Positions 1-9,373 of a stretch of 64,000 nucleotides of DNA are shown here, one piece after another. The stretch spans positions 1,302,001-1,366,000 of the forward strand of contig NZ_JNCK01000001.1 of NCBI RefSeq assembly GCF_000731955.1, in the 5' to 3' direction. Made by a program: the position numbers and the translations under genes. The stretch is from Halomonas zincidurans B6. GTDB lineage: Bacteria; Pseudomonadota; Gammaproteobacteria; Pseudomonadales; Halomonadaceae. The notes below the pieces were generated by a model. It was not told the DNA's origin and did not search any database. It was given only the letters and a program-made list of their open reading frames with translations. Numbering within the stretch: position 1 is the stretch's first letter; each line of letters opens with the position of its first letter.

Positions 1-1
1 C

Positions 2-316
2 GACTGCCGTACTCAGGGCGTCACGCCGGAGAAGACCCACTGGGCACAGCGCATTGATACGCCGCCCTTCTACGGTTATCCGCTGCGCACCGGTATCACC
101 TTCACTTACCTGGGCGCCGAGGTTGACGACCGGGCGCGCATGTACATGGACAACGGCGAACTCGCCGACAACGTCTTCCTCGCCGGCGAGATCATGGCCG
201 GCAACATCCTGGGGCAGGGCTACGTGGCCGGATTCGGCATGACCATCGGCACGGTTTTCGGGCGCACCGCAGGTACACAGGCAGGAGGCTACGCGAAGAG
301 CCATGCAACGGATTGA
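2..316 (+). CDS. tcuA: TcuA, FAD-dependent tricarballylate dehydrogenase (3' end only)
   Basis: Only the last ~104 residues are in the window; the reading frame is open from the first full codon to a TGA at 314-316. The visible part contains a glycine-rich C-terminal flavin-binding segment (GEIMAGNILGQGYVAGFGM) typical of the fumarate-reductase/succinate-dehydrogenase flavoprotein family. TcuA oxidises tricarballylate to cis-aconitate with FAD, and the electrons are passed on by TcuB. The stop overlaps the tcuB start by 14 bases, which shows translational coupling and supports the name. Family assignment is good; the exact substrate (tricarballylate versus citrate) is inferred from the partner gene. 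Confidence 0.8.
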   Translation, partial: DCRTQGVTPEKTHWAQRIDTPPFYGYPLRTGITFTYLGAEVDDRARMYMDNGELADNVFLAGEIMAGNILGQGYVAGFGMTIGTVFGRTAGTQAGGYAKSHATD

Positions 317-1415
317 GACCCTGATCGACGAAGCGCGCCACAACATGACGGTGTGCAACGCGTGCCGCTACTGTGAAGGCTTCTGCCCGGTCTTTCCGGC
401 CATGGAGCGACGCCTGGCCTTCTCGCGCGAGGATCTCAATTATCTCGCCAACCTGTGCCACAACTGCAGCGAATGCCTCTACGCCTGCCAGTACGCGCCG
501 CCCCACGAATTCGCCGTCAACGTGCCGAAATCGATGGCCAAGCTGCGCGCGTCCTCCTACCGCGAATACGCCTGGCCGGGGCCCCTGGCGCGGCTGTTCG
601 ATCGCAACGGGCTGGTCTCGTCGGTCGCTCTGGCACTGGGCATGACGCTGATCCTGCTGGTCGCCATCGCGCTCAACGGTGGTCTCGCGGGCTTGCTCGG
701 CGCTCAGCACGGCGGCGACTTCTATGCGCTGATGCCGCACAACGTGATGGCGGGCCTGTTCGGCGGCGTCGCGCTGTTCATCGTCCTGGCGCTGGCGATG
801 GGCTTCGCCGCTTTCTGGCGCGAGAGCGGCGAGGGCGCACGGGCGCTGCTCGATCGACGCGCCTGGCGCGATGCGCTGAGCGAGGCCGCGTCGCTGCGTC
901 ATCTGCACGGCCAGGGCGACGTCGGTTGCACCTATCCCGACGAGTATCACTCCCATTGGCGGCGGCGCTTCCATCATTTTACGGCTTACGGCTTCCTGCT
1001 GTGTTTCGCGGCCACCGTCACCGGAACCTTCTATCACTACCTGCTCGGCTGGGTGGCGCCCTACGAGATAATCAGCCTGCCCAAGTTGTTCGGCATTCTC
1101 GGCGGGCTGGGTCTGCTGGTGGGCCCGGCCGGACTGTTCTATCTCAAGCTCAAGCGCGATCCGGCGTCCGGGGACGGCCGCCAGCTGGGCATGGACATGG
1201 CCTTCATCGCGCTGTTGTGGCTGAGCAGTCTGAGCGGTCTCGTACTGATGCTGTTTCGCGAGTCGTCGGCACTCGGCCTGCTGCTGGTGATCCACCTGGG
1301 CATCGTGCTGGCGCTGTTCGTCACGCTGCCCTACGGCAAATTCGTGCATGGCCTGTATCGCCTGGGCGCGCTCTATCGCAACGCCCTGGAGCGCCGTCGC
1401 GGGGGAGCCGGCTAG
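303..1415 (+). CDS. tcuB: TcuB/CitB, Fe-S membrane protein reoxidising TcuA
   Basis: 370-residue protein. The N-terminus carries two ferredoxin-like cysteine clusters (CNACRYCEGFCP around residues 18-29 and CHNCSECLYACQ around 51-62). Several hydrophobic segments follow (about residues 108-130, 145-167, 225-250, 255-280 and 300-345) that anchor it in the inner membrane. In the Salmonella Tcu system this protein takes electrons from reduced TcuA flavin through its Fe-S clusters and haem and passes them to the quinone pool. It overlaps tcuA, so the two form one operon. The next gene, tex, starts 107 bp downstream and is probably independent. Confidence 0.9.
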   Translation: MQRIETLIDEARHNMTVCNACRYCEGFCPVFPAMERRLAFSREDLNYLANLCHNCSECLYACQYAPPHEFAVNVPKSMAKLRASSYREYAWPGPLARLFDRNGLVSSVALALGMTLILLVAIALNGGLAGLLGAQHGGDFYALMPHNVMAGLFGGVALFIVLALAMGFAAFWRESGEGARALLDRRAWRDALSEAASLRHLHGQGDVGCTYPDEYHSHWRRRFHHFTAYGFLLCFAATVTGTFYHYLLGWVAPYEIISLPKLFGILGGLGLLVGPAGLFYLKLKRDPASGDGRQLGMDMAFIALLWLSSLSGLVLMLFRESSALGLLLVIHLGIVLALFVTLPYGKFVHGLYRLGALYRNALERRRGGAG

Positions 1416-1522
1416 CCCAGCTCGCGAGTGCCAGACGGGCGGTGCAGCGAAAGCGTTTGTGGTACCTTGTCGCGAACTTTTTGTATCGCTGGATCGCCAG
1501 CCGCTGGAACGCCAAGGATTTC

Positions 1523-3901
1523 ATGGACGCCCAAGCCCAGATCATCGCCCGCCTCGCCGGGGAACTCGCCGTTCGTCCCGACCAAGTCGCCGCCGCCGTG
1601 GAAATGCTCGATGGCGGCGCCACCGTGCCGTTCATCTCGCGCTACCGCAAGGAGGCCACCGGCGGCCTCGACGACGGCCAGTTGCGTGAACTCGAGGAGC
1701 GCCTGCGCTACCTGCGCGAGCTCGAGGAGCGCCGCGCCGCGGTGCTTGCCAGCATCGACGAGCAGGGCAAGCTCACGGCCGTGCTGGCCGCCCAAGTGCG
1801 CAACGCCGACACCAAGCAGCGCCTGGAAGACTTGTACCTGCCTTACAAGAAGAAGCGCCGCACCAAGGCCCAGATCGCCCGCGAGGCCGGGCTCGAGCCA
1901 CTCGCCGCTGCACTGCTCGCCGACCCGACGCTGGACCCCGAAAGCGAGGCCCAGAATTACCTGCGTGCGGCCGACGGCGACACCCCGGCCGTCGAGGATG
2001 CCAAGGCGGCGCTGGACGGCGCCAAGCAGATCCTCATGGAGCGCTTTGCCGAGGACGCCGAACTGGTCGGCCGGCTGCGCGACCGGCTGTGGGGAGAAGG
2101 CGAGCTGCGCGCGCGGGTGATCGACGGCAAGCAGCGCGAGGGCGCCAAGTTCTCCGATTACTTCGAACACGACGAACGCCTCGCCAAGGTGCCTTCGCAC
2201 CGCGCGCTGGCGATGTTCCGCGGTCGCAACGAAGGCGTGCTGGCGCTGAGCCTCAGGCTGCCCGGCGAAGATGAAGCGCCGGTGCACCCGGCCGAGATCG
2301 CCATCGCCAAACACGTCGACATTCACGACGCCGGGCGCGCCGCCGATCGCTGGCTGCGCGAAGTGGTGCGCTGGACCTGGCGGGTCAAGCTCTACACCCA
2401 TCTCGAGACCGAGCTGATGGGGCGGCTGCGCGAGCGCGCCGAGCTCGAAGCGATCGGGGTGTTCGCCGCCAACCTCAAGGATCTGCTGCTCGCCGCCCCG
2501 GCCGGCCCGCAGGCGACGCTGGCGATCGATCCGGGCTTGCGTACCGGCTGCAAGGTGGCGGTGGTCGACGCCACCGGGCAATACCTCGAGCAGGCGGTGA
2601 TCTATCCGCATGCGCCGCACAAGCGCTGGGACGAATCGCTGGCGACGCTGGCCCGGTTGGCCGACAAGCACGCCGTGAGCCTGATCGCCATCGGCAACGG
2701 CACCGCCAGCCGCGAGACCGACAAGCTCGCTGGCGAACTGGTCAAGCGCCTGGCCGCGCAGGACGCCTCGCGGCGGCTCGCCAAGGTGATGGTCAGCGAG
2801 GCCGGCGCCTCGGTGTATTCGGCCTCCGAGCTGGCGGCGCGGGAGATGCCCGATCTCGACGTGACCATTCGCGGTGCGGTGTCGATCGCCCGGCGCCTGC
2901 AGGACCCATTGGCCGAGCTGGTCAAGATCGAGCCCAAGTCGATCGGCGTCGGCCAGTACCAGCACGACGTCTCCCAGGTGCAGCTCTCGCGCAGTCTGGA
3001 AACGGTCATCGAGGACTGCGTCAACGCCGTGGGGGTGGACCTGAACACCGCCTCCGGGGCGCTGCTCTCGCGAGTTTCGGGGCTCAATCCGGGACTCGCC
3101 GAGAACATCGTCGCGCGGCGCAACGAGCGCGGGGCGTTCCGCAATCGCCGCGAGCTGCTCGAGGTCAGCCGGCTGGGACCGCGGACCTTCGAGCAGTGCG
3201 CCGGTTTCCTGCGCATCATGAACGGCGACAACCCGCTCGACGCCAGCGCCGTGCACCCGGAAGCCTACCCGGTGGTGACGCGGATCGCCGAGCGCGGCGG
3301 CCGGCAACTGGCCAGCCTGATCGGCGACAGCGCCTTGCTGAAATCGCTCAAGCCCGCCGACTACGTCGACGACAATTTCGGCGTGCCGACGGTGACCGAT
3401 ATCCTCAAGGAGCTCGACAAGCCTGGGCGCGACCCGCGGCCCGAGTTCAAGGCCGCCGAGTTCCGCGAGGGCGTGGAGACGCTCAAGGATCTCGAGCCCG
3501 GGATGATCCTCGAGGGCAGCGTGACCAACGTCACCCACTTCGGCGCGTTCGTCGACATCGGCGTTCATCAGGATGGCCTGGTGCATATCTCGGCGCTGGC
3601 CGAGAAGTTCATCGACGACCCGCGCCAGGTGGTCAAGGCCGGCGATATCGTCAAGGTCAAGGTCATGGCCGTGGATATCGAGCGCGCGCGAATCGGCCTG
3701 TCGATGCGCCTGAGCGACGACCCCCAGGCCGAGGAGGGGGCGCCGGCCCGGGGCGCCCGGCGCCAGCAGGGCGACGGCGAGCGGCGCAACAAGGGCGCGC
3801 GCCGCGGCGGCGCGGACAAGCGAGCGAGTGGCGATGGCGCTGGCAATGGCGGCATGGGGGCGCTGGGCGAGGCGTTGCTCAAGGCCCGCAACAAGCGCTG
3901 A
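1523..3901 (+). CDS. tex: Tex, S1-domain transcription accessory protein
   Basis: 792 residues from the ATG at 1523, which has an AAGGA sequence just upstream. The frame is open much further upstream, but conserved Tex sequence begins at MDAQAQIIARLAGEL. Domains in order: N-terminal Tex helical region with FISRYRKE (about residues 34-41) and LYLPYKKKRRTKAQIA (about 107-122), YqgF/RNase H-like domain (about 330-460, AIDPGLRTGCKVAVVDA), helix-hairpin-helix repeats (about 500-570) and a C-terminal S1 RNA-binding domain (about 655-725), then a basic Gly/Arg-rich tail. Tex is a cytoplasmic nucleic-acid-binding protein that affects transcription; its precise role is not settled. Length and domain order are normal for the family. 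Confidence 0.95.
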   Translation: MDAQAQIIARLAGELAVRPDQVAAAVEMLDGGATVPFISRYRKEATGGLDDGQLRELEERLRYLRELEERRAAVLASIDEQGKLTAVLAAQVRNADTKQRLEDLYLPYKKKRRTKAQIAREAGLEPLAAALLADPTLDPESEAQNYLRAADGDTPAVEDAKAALDGAKQILMERFAEDAELVGRLRDRLWGEGELRARVIDGKQREGAKFSDYFEHDERLAKVPSHRALAMFRGRNEGVLALSLRLPGEDEAPVHPAEIAIAKHVDIHDAGRAADRWLREVVRWTWRVKLYTHLETELMGRLRERAELEAIGVFAANLKDLLLAAPAGPQATLAIDPGLRTGCKVAVVDATGQYLEQAVIYPHAPHKRWDESLATLARLADKHAVSLIAIGNGTASRETDKLAGELVKRLAAQDASRRLAKVMVSEAGASVYSASELAAREMPDLDVTIRGAVSIARRLQDPLAELVKIEPKSIGVGQYQHDVSQVQLSRSLETVIEDCVNAVGVDLNTASGALLSRVSGLNPGLAENIVARRNERGAFRNRRELLEVSRLGPRTFEQCAGFLRIMNGDNPLDASAVHPEAYPVVTRIAERGGRQLASLIGDSALLKSLKPADYVDDNFGVPTVTDILKELDKPGRDPRPEFKAAEFREGVETLKDLEPGMILEGSVTNVTHFGAFVDIGVHQDGLVHISALAEKFIDDPRQVVKAGDIVKVKVMAVDIERARIGLSMRLSDDPQAEEGAPARGARRQQGDGERRNKGARRGGADKRASGDGAGNGGMGALGEALLKARNKR

Positions 3902-4013
3902 GCTATCGTCATGATCGTTAGCCTTGAAAGGGCTGCGCCAGTCACCATAATCTGACCTTCACCCACCGCCGCGGCATGCGGCGGTGAATCGCCTGCAACC
4001 GGGGGTGTTCAAC

Positions 4014-5615
4014 TTGTCCGAGCAACTAGTCAAGGCCGTCGAGCGGCTCAAGGGATTGGCCCGCGAAGGGCGGCTGGGTCGCTTGCGCCGCGGCGTCGAA
4101 AAGGAAGGGCTGCGCCTCGACCGTCAGGGGGCGATCGCTCAGACGCCGCATCCCCGGGCGCTGGGGTCGAAGCTGACCCATCCGCACATCACCACCGATT
4201 ACTCCGAGTCGCTGCTCGAATACATCACACCGGTCTACTGTCGCCCCGAAGACGCGACGGCGTTTCTCGCCGACCTGCATCGCTTCAGCTATCGTCACCT
4301 GGACGATGAACTGATCTGGCCGGCGAGCATGCCCGGCCGCCTGAACGGCAACGACAGCGTGCCGATCGCCGATTACGGGCGCTCCAATGTCGGCACCATG
4401 AAATCGGTTTATCGCAAGGGCCTGGACGTGCGCTATGGGCGGATCATGCAGTCGATCGCCGGCGTGCATTACAACGTCTCGCTGCCCGAGGAAGTCTGGC
4501 CGTTGCTGCGTGAGCTCGAGGGTGCCCAGGACAAGCCGCTGAACGGCTATCGCTCGGGACGCTACTTCGACATGATCCGCAATTTCCGGCGCAACAGCTG
4601 GCTGCTGCTGTATTTGTTCGGCGCCTCGCCGGCGCTGGATCGCAGCTTTCTGACCGGCGCGGTGCCCGACAAGCTCAAGACCCATGCCCGCGATACCCTG
4701 GTGTCGCCATATGCCACCAGCCTGCGGATGTCCGACCTGGGCTATCAGAACAAGGTCCAGGCGCAGCTCAAAATCTGTTTCAACTCGCTGTCCAACTACG
4801 TCGGTACCCTGCGCCACGCCATCAGCACTCCATGGCCGGCTTACCAGCGCCTGGGCGTCAACAAGGGCGGCGAATGGCGTCAGCTCAACGCCAACATCCT
4901 GCAGATCGAGAACGAGTACTACAGCGACATTCGTCCCAAGCGCGTGGCGCGCCACGACGAGACACCCACCCAGGCGCTCGAGGCGCGCGGCGTGGAATAC
5001 ATCGAAGTGCGCTGTCTCGATCTCAACCCGTTTCTGGCGCTGGGCATCGACGAGACGCAGATGCGCTTTCTCGATACCTTCGTGATGTGGTGCCTGCTCG
5101 CCGGCAGTCCGTGGATTCCCGACGAGGAGTGCGACCGGCTCGACGACAATCGCCAGGCGGTGGTCGAGCGTGGTCGCGACCCCTCGCTCACGCTGGCCAT
5201 CGATGCCCGCGAAGAGCAATTGGCGCGGCGCGCCGAGACGATCTTCGATGAACTGCGCGAGGTGGCCGGACTGCTCGACACCATCGAGGCTTCGCAGGCG
5301 CATGCCTCGGCGCTCGACAGTCTGGCGCCGTTGCTGCGCCAGCCCGAGCGCACGCCCTCGGCGCGCTTGCTCGAGGTGCTCGAGGAAAGCGGCGACGAAT
5401 TCGTCGACTACATGCTCGAGATGGCCGGCGAGCAGGCCACGCGGTTTCGCCGCGAGCCGCTGGACCCTGCCCGCGAGGCGCTGTTCAGCCAGCTCAGCGA
5501 GACCTCACATCAGCAGCAGGGCGACATCGAGGCCGGCGATCGCGAAAGCTTCGCGGCCTTCCTCGAGGCCTATTTCGCGCGCGCCCGGGAACCGCGGCCC
5601 GCGTCGGCAGTCTGA
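4014..5615 (+). CDS. gshA: Glutamate-cysteine ligase GshA
   Basis: Type 1 (proteobacterial) gamma-glutamylcysteine synthetase, the first and rate-limiting step of glutathione synthesis. Conserved segments include GVEKEGLRLD, ALGSKLTHPHITTDYSESLLE and YIEVRCLDLNPF. I prefer the TTG at 4014 because GGGGG lies 8 bases upstream and the protein then begins LSEQLVKAVERL, as expected; E. coli gshA also uses TTG. In-frame GTG codons at 3984 and 4005 are alternatives, the first giving 543 residues. From the TTG the protein is 533 residues, normal for the family. The nearest neighbours, tex and dsbB, are unrelated in function. Confidence 0.95.
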   Translation: MSEQLVKAVERLKGLAREGRLGRLRRGVEKEGLRLDRQGAIAQTPHPRALGSKLTHPHITTDYSESLLEYITPVYCRPEDATAFLADLHRFSYRHLDDELIWPASMPGRLNGNDSVPIADYGRSNVGTMKSVYRKGLDVRYGRIMQSIAGVHYNVSLPEEVWPLLRELEGAQDKPLNGYRSGRYFDMIRNFRRNSWLLLYLFGASPALDRSFLTGAVPDKLKTHARDTLVSPYATSLRMSDLGYQNKVQAQLKICFNSLSNYVGTLRHAISTPWPAYQRLGVNKGGEWRQLNANILQIENEYYSDIRPKRVARHDETPTQALEARGVEYIEVRCLDLNPFLALGIDETQMRFLDTFVMWCLLAGSPWIPDEECDRLDDNRQAVVERGRDPSLTLAIDAREEQLARRAETIFDELREVAGLLDTIEASQAHASALDSLAPLLRQPERTPSARLLEVLEESGDEFVDYMLEMAGEQATRFRREPLDPAREALFSQLSETSHQQQGDIEAGDRESFAAFLEAYFARAREPRPASAV

Positions 5616-5685
5616 GCGACTCATTCGGGTCCGCCTGGTGGCCCCGAATTCTCTGCAATTGACATTTACTGACGGGAGCGCCCGA

Positions 5686-6234
5686 ATGGCGGCTAGCTTG
5701 AGTGGAACGTGGACGCGGCGGATGACGGTTCGCCACTGGAGTCTGGCCGGCCTGGCCTTCTGTGCGCTGATGATGGCGGTGGCGTTGGCGCTGCAGTACG
5801 TGGCGGGGCTCGAGCCCTGCCCGCTGTGTATCTTCCAGCGTATCGCGGTGATCGCCACGGCGCTGGTCTTGCTGATCGCGGCGATCCACAATCCGCGTGG
5901 CTGGGGCGGCGGCGTCTACGGCCTGCTGGGGCTGGCGACGGTTGGCAGTGGCATTGCCCTGGCCAGTCGCCACGTCTGGCTGCAATCGCTGCCGGCCGAT
6001 CAGGTGCCCAGCTGCGGGCCGGGGCTCGGCTACATGATGGACGTCCTGCCGTTGTGGGACGTGCTTTTACGCGTCCTGTCGAGCTCCGGCGAATGCGCTG
6101 CGGTGGAGGGCATATGGCTGGGCGTGACCCTGCCGCAGTGGACCTTGGTCGGATTCCTGGTCCTGGCGTTGGTGCCCATCGCATTGATTGCTCGCGGCTT
6201 TGTGAACGCACGCCGCAGCGGGCGCCGCGACTAG
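5686..6234 (+). CDS. dsbB: DsbB, disulfide bond formation protein B
   Basis: 182-residue inner-membrane protein with four hydrophobic segments. It reoxidises periplasmic DsbA and passes electrons to quinone. Both redox pairs are visible: C45-P-L-C48 in the first periplasmic loop, and C110 with C137 in the second. The ATG at 5686 has GGGAG about 8 bases upstream and gives a 12-residue basic N-terminal extension; the ATG at 5722 is a possible shorter start. The gene follows gshA by 70 bp on the same strand and precedes rsd. Confidence 0.95.
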   Translation: MAASLSGTWTRRMTVRHWSLAGLAFCALMMAVALALQYVAGLEPCPLCIFQRIAVIATALVLLIAAIHNPRGWGGGVYGLLGLATVGSGIALASRHVWLQSLPADQVPSCGPGLGYMMDVLPLWDVLLRVLSSSGECAAVEGIWLGVTLPQWTLVGFLVLALVPIALIARGFVNARRSGRRD

Positions 6235-6326
6235 CCGACGAATCTTGCGCATCCAGGATTGACAGCCGTGCGACCACGAGGGACGCTGAACTTCCGCAGG
6301 CTGCATGAATGCATGGAGGCAGGACA

Positions 6327-6830
6327 ATGCTGGAAGATTGCAAGACCGCTCAGGAGCGCTGGGGCGGCGTCCACCGACTGATCGATCGCTGGTTCGAGGA
6401 GCGTCGCGAGATGCTGGTCGCCATGCTGGAGCTTCAAGAAGCTTGCGATGCGGACCCCGAAGTAATCACCAAGGAACAGATCGACCGCTTCAGCGAGCTG
6501 CTGATGGACTACATCAGCGCCGGGCATTTCGAGATCTATCCACAGTTGCGCGAGGAGGCCGAGCAGTTCAATGACCATGAGGCGCTGAAGCTCGCCGAAC
6601 AGCTGCTGCAGCGCCTGGAAATGTCGACCGGCATGGTGCTCGAGTTCGACGAAGATTACTCGACGCCGACCCGTTGTCAGCACTATCTGTTCCGCTTGCC
6701 GGCGTGGATGAATCGCCTGCGCAAGGCGTTGACCGAGCGTTTTACGCTCGAGGATCAATTGATCAGTCGCCTGCATGCCGCGCATTCGCCGCCGCCGGCC
6801 CCCGAGGTAGCGCCCAGCGCGGCCTATTGA
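6327..6830 (+). CDS. rsd: Rsd/AlgQ family anti-sigma-70 regulator
   Basis: 167 residues, all-helical. It matches the Rsd/AlgQ family, whose members bind region 4 of the housekeeping sigma factor and shift RNA polymerase towards alternative sigma factors. The conserved N-terminal WGGVHRLIDRWFEERREML and the central MDYISAGHFEIY...QLREEAE region are present. GGAGG lies about 8 bases upstream of the ATG at 6327. In Pseudomonas AlgQ also affects alginate synthesis and iron control; whether that holds here cannot be told. Its stop faces guaD, which is on the opposite strand. Confidence 0.9.
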   Translation: MLEDCKTAQERWGGVHRLIDRWFEERREMLVAMLELQEACDADPEVITKEQIDRFSELLMDYISAGHFEIYPQLREEAEQFNDHEALKLAEQLLQRLEMSTGMVLEFDEDYSTPTRCQHYLFRLPAWMNRLRKALTERFTLEDQLISRLHAAHSPPPAPEVAPSAAY

Positions 6831-7142
6831 GCCACCTTGAGTCTGGAGGCTTTTGCGGAAGGGCGTTTATTCGCGATAATTTCGCGATAATGCAGCCCGG
6901 TCCATCGGGAATGAATTCCCGCCCACTAGGCGTCTGTCGGGCTTGGCCGATCGTCACGAGAAGCACGGGTTTCGAGTCGAATTTATCGATCGATTGAGGC
7001 GAATAGCGCGCTATTTAACGAAATGGATCGATGGAATTGGCCGAAAGGCCGGGATTCGCAGTAGGTCAGTGTCAAGTCCGACGGGGTCCTAGAACAGTAC
7101 CCCCCTCTGGAACAAGGTGAGCTCCCTATCACTCAGCCTTCG
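6831..7142. other. Convergent intergenic gap between rsd and guaD
   Basis: 312 bp between two gene ends. No coding signal convinced me. It contains a perfect 14-bp palindrome (AATAGCGCGCTATT, 7002-7015) and an ATCGATCGAT run near 6985-6995. It also holds a short CCCCC run near 7100. None of these looks like a classical terminator with a U-tract. Confidence 0.4.
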
Positions 7143-8456
7143 TCACGCCCCTCGTCGATGCACGCAGCGGCCGTTGGCCCAGGTGGCGTGCACGGCGCGG
7201 TCGTCGCCGAGAATCATCAGCGCGAACAGCCGCTCGGCCAGCGTTTCGGTGCGCGCGGTCCGTCGCGAGAGCAGCGGTGTCGCACGTGGATCGAGGGCCA
7301 CCAGGTCCGCTTCGGCGCCCTCGCGAAAGCGCCCGATATGCTCATCGAGGTGCAGGGCGCGGGCATTGCCCAGCGTCAGCCGGTAGAAGCCCTGCCAGGC
7401 GGTGAGTGGTTGAGCGAGCAACTGGCCGACCTGGTAGGCCGCCTTGAGCGTGGCGAACCCGGAAAGATCGGTGCCGGCGCCCACGTCGCTGGCCAGCGAA
7501 ACCGCCAGCCCGGCTTCACGGCAGGCATGGCGGTCGAACAGACCGCTGCCCAGATACAGATTCGAGGTGGGGCAGAAGGCGACATTGGCGCCTGCCGCGG
7601 CGAGCCGGCGGCGTTCGTCCATCGATAGATGAATGCCGTGGGCGAAGGTGCTGCGCGGGCCGACCAGTCCGTGGCGCTCGTAGACATCGAGATAGTCGCG
7701 GGCCTCGGGAAACAGCTCGGCGACCCAGTCGACCTCGCCGCGATTCTCGGAGATATGCGCCTGCAGGTAGACATCCGGTGCATTGCGCAACACGCCGCCG
7801 ACGGCGTCGAGTTGTGCGCGGCTCGAGGTCGGCGCGAAGCGCGGGGTCAGCGAATAGCTCAGCCGATCCTTGCCATGCCAGTCGGCGATCAGCCGTTCGC
7901 TGTCGTCGACGCCGCCCAGCGCGGTGTCGGTCAGCGCCTGCGGTGCGTGACGATCCATCAGCACCTTGCCGGCGAGCATACGCAGGCCGCGGCGCCGAGC
8001 GGCGGTGAAGAAGCTATCCACCGAACCGGGGTGCGAGGTGCAGAATACCTGGGCGGTGGTGGTGCCGACGCGCAGCGTCTCGTCGAGGAAGGCCTCGGCG
8101 ACGTTGTCGGCGTGGGCGCGCTCGGCGAAGCGGCACTCTTCGGGGAAGGTGTATTCGTTGAGCCAATCGAGCAGTTGCCGGCCGTAGGAGGCCATGATAT
8201 CGAGCTGCACGTAGTGCACATGGCTGTCGATGAAGCCGGGCATCATCAGCTTGTCGGAGTAATCGACGTGGGCGATGCCGGCGGGCAGTTGCGCGGCGAT
8301 CTCGGCGTAGGCGCCGACTGCGCGAATACGGCCGTTCTCCAGCCATAGCGCACCGTCCTCGATGTGCAGCACGCTGCCGGCGGCCGGCGTGTCGTCCTCG
8401 CCGGGGTCGTCGTTGAAGCTCAGCAGGGGGCCGCGCAATACTCGGGCGTCGCTCAT
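7143..8456 (-). CDS. guaD: Guanine deaminase
   Basis: 437-residue cytoplasmic amidohydrolase that converts guanine to xanthine and so feeds the xanthine dehydrogenase encoded just upstream. Zinc-site motifs of the family are visible: SHVHYVQLD (about residues 75-83), HISENRGEVDW, HGIHLS and SDVGAGTDLS. The ATG at 8454-8456 overlaps the TGA of xdhC (8453-8455), giving an ATGA junction that fixes the start and shows translational coupling. It is the last gene of the xdhABC-guaD operon. Confidence 0.95.
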   Translation of the reverse strand: MSDARVLRGPLLSFNDDPGEDDTPAAGSVLHIEDGALWLENGRIRAVGAYAEIAAQLPAGIAHVDYSDKLMMPGFIDSHVHYVQLDIMASYGRQLLDWLNEYTFPEECRFAERAHADNVAEAFLDETLRVGTTTAQVFCTSHPGSVDSFFTAARRRGLRMLAGKVLMDRHAPQALTDTALGGVDDSERLIADWHGKDRLSYSLTPRFAPTSSRAQLDAVGGVLRNAPDVYLQAHISENRGEVDWVAELFPEARDYLDVYERHGLVGPRSTFAHGIHLSMDERRRLAAAGANVAFCPTSNLYLGSGLFDRHACREAGLAVSLASDVGAGTDLSGFATLKAAYQVGQLLAQPLTAWQGFYRLTLGNARALHLDEHIGRFREGAEADLVALDPRATPLLSRRTARTETLAERLFALMILGDDRAVHATWANGRCVHRRGA

Positions 8457-9373
8457 CCAGGGTCTCCGGAAGGAGTGGCGGAAGAGGAGGTTGCGGAAAA
8501 AGGGGCGGCGACCGGGGCGCTCGAAAAGACCTCGCGCAATCGGCGTGGCTCGATGCCGCGGTGCGCATGTCGTTCGCTTTCGATTTCGCTGGCGCTGGCC
8601 GGCGTGAGCGTCAGCAGTTCGGCGGCCACGGCCAGGGCGATCTCGTAGGGGCGCTTGCCGGTCGCCCGGGGAATGCCGATCGGGCAGCGCACCCGGGTCA
8701 GTGCGGCCTCGTTGTGGCCGGCGGCGGCCAGCCGGCGGCGAAAGCTCGCCCATTTGCTGGGCGAGCCGATCAGGCCGATGGAGGCGAGGTCGTCGCGGCC
8801 CAGCAGCGCATCGATCAACGCACGATCCTCGCCGTGGTCGTGGGTCATTACCAGCACGTGGCTATGCGCCGGCAGTGAGGCGGCATCACTCGCCGGGTCG
8901 GCGCTGCGCCGGCAGGCCAGTCGCGGTTGCCCGGTGGCCCAGTCGGGAAAGACGCCATCACGGCTGTCGAACCAGGCCAGGCGCCAGGGCAGCGGGGCGA
9001 GCAGTTGGACCAACGCCTGGCCGACATGCCCCGCGCCGAACACCGCGACCGTCATCTCGGCGCCGGGGAACACCTCGATCAACACGTGCACGTAGCCGCC
9101 GCAGCATTGCCCCGAGCGCGCGCCCAGCGGGAAGGTCTCGAGTCGCGGGCCGCCCTGGCCATCGTCTTGTGAAGCGCGCAGCGCCTGGCGGGCGACGTCG
9201 ATCACCTGGTATTCGAAGCCGCCGCCGCCGAGCGTGTCGTGAACGGCATCGGCGGTGATCACCATCTTGGCGCCGGGTTCGCGCGGCGTGGAGCCGGCCG
9301 CGCCGACCACGCTGGCCAGCGCGTGGGGCTCGCCGGCCTGCTGCAGGCGGTGCAGCGCCGCGTGCCAGCTCAT
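8453..9373 (-). CDS. xdhC: XdhC, xanthine dehydrogenase molybdenum-cofactor insertion protein
   Basis: 306 residues. XdhC binds molybdenum cofactor, protects it during sulfuration and inserts it into XdhB; it is not part of the final enzyme. The sequence has the N-terminal XdhC/CoxI motif (GSTPREPGAKM) and a cysteine pair in SGQCCGGYV. A Rossmann-like C-terminal domain follows (VAVFGAGHVGQALVQ). Start and stop both overlap neighbours by 4 bases (ATGA with xdhB upstream and guaD downstream). The last ~45 residues are low-complexity Ser/Ala/Pro and probably disordered. Confidence 0.93.
   Translation of the reverse strand: MSWHAALHRLQQAGEPHALASVVGAAGSTPREPGAKMVITADAVHDTLGGGGFEYQVIDVARQALRASQDDGQGGPRLETFPLGARSGQCCGGYVHVLIEVFPGAEMTVAVFGAGHVGQALVQLLAPLPWRLAWFDSRDGVFPDWATGQPRLACRRSADPASDAASLPAHSHVLVMTHDHGEDRALIDALLGRDDLASIGLIGSPSKWASFRRRLAAAGHNEAALTRVRCPIGIPRATGKRPYEIALAVAAELLTLTPASASEIESERHAHRGIEPRRLREVFSSAPVAAPFSATSSSATPSGDPG

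Noticed and set aside
1412..3586. Long antisense reading frame (724 codons) opposite tex
   Set aside because: It mirrors the codon bias of tex, has low-complexity Gln/His/Arg/Gly-rich composition and matches no family; tex on the plus strand is unmistakable. The same applies to 9406-11973 opposite xdhAB and 30364-32421 opposite copA.
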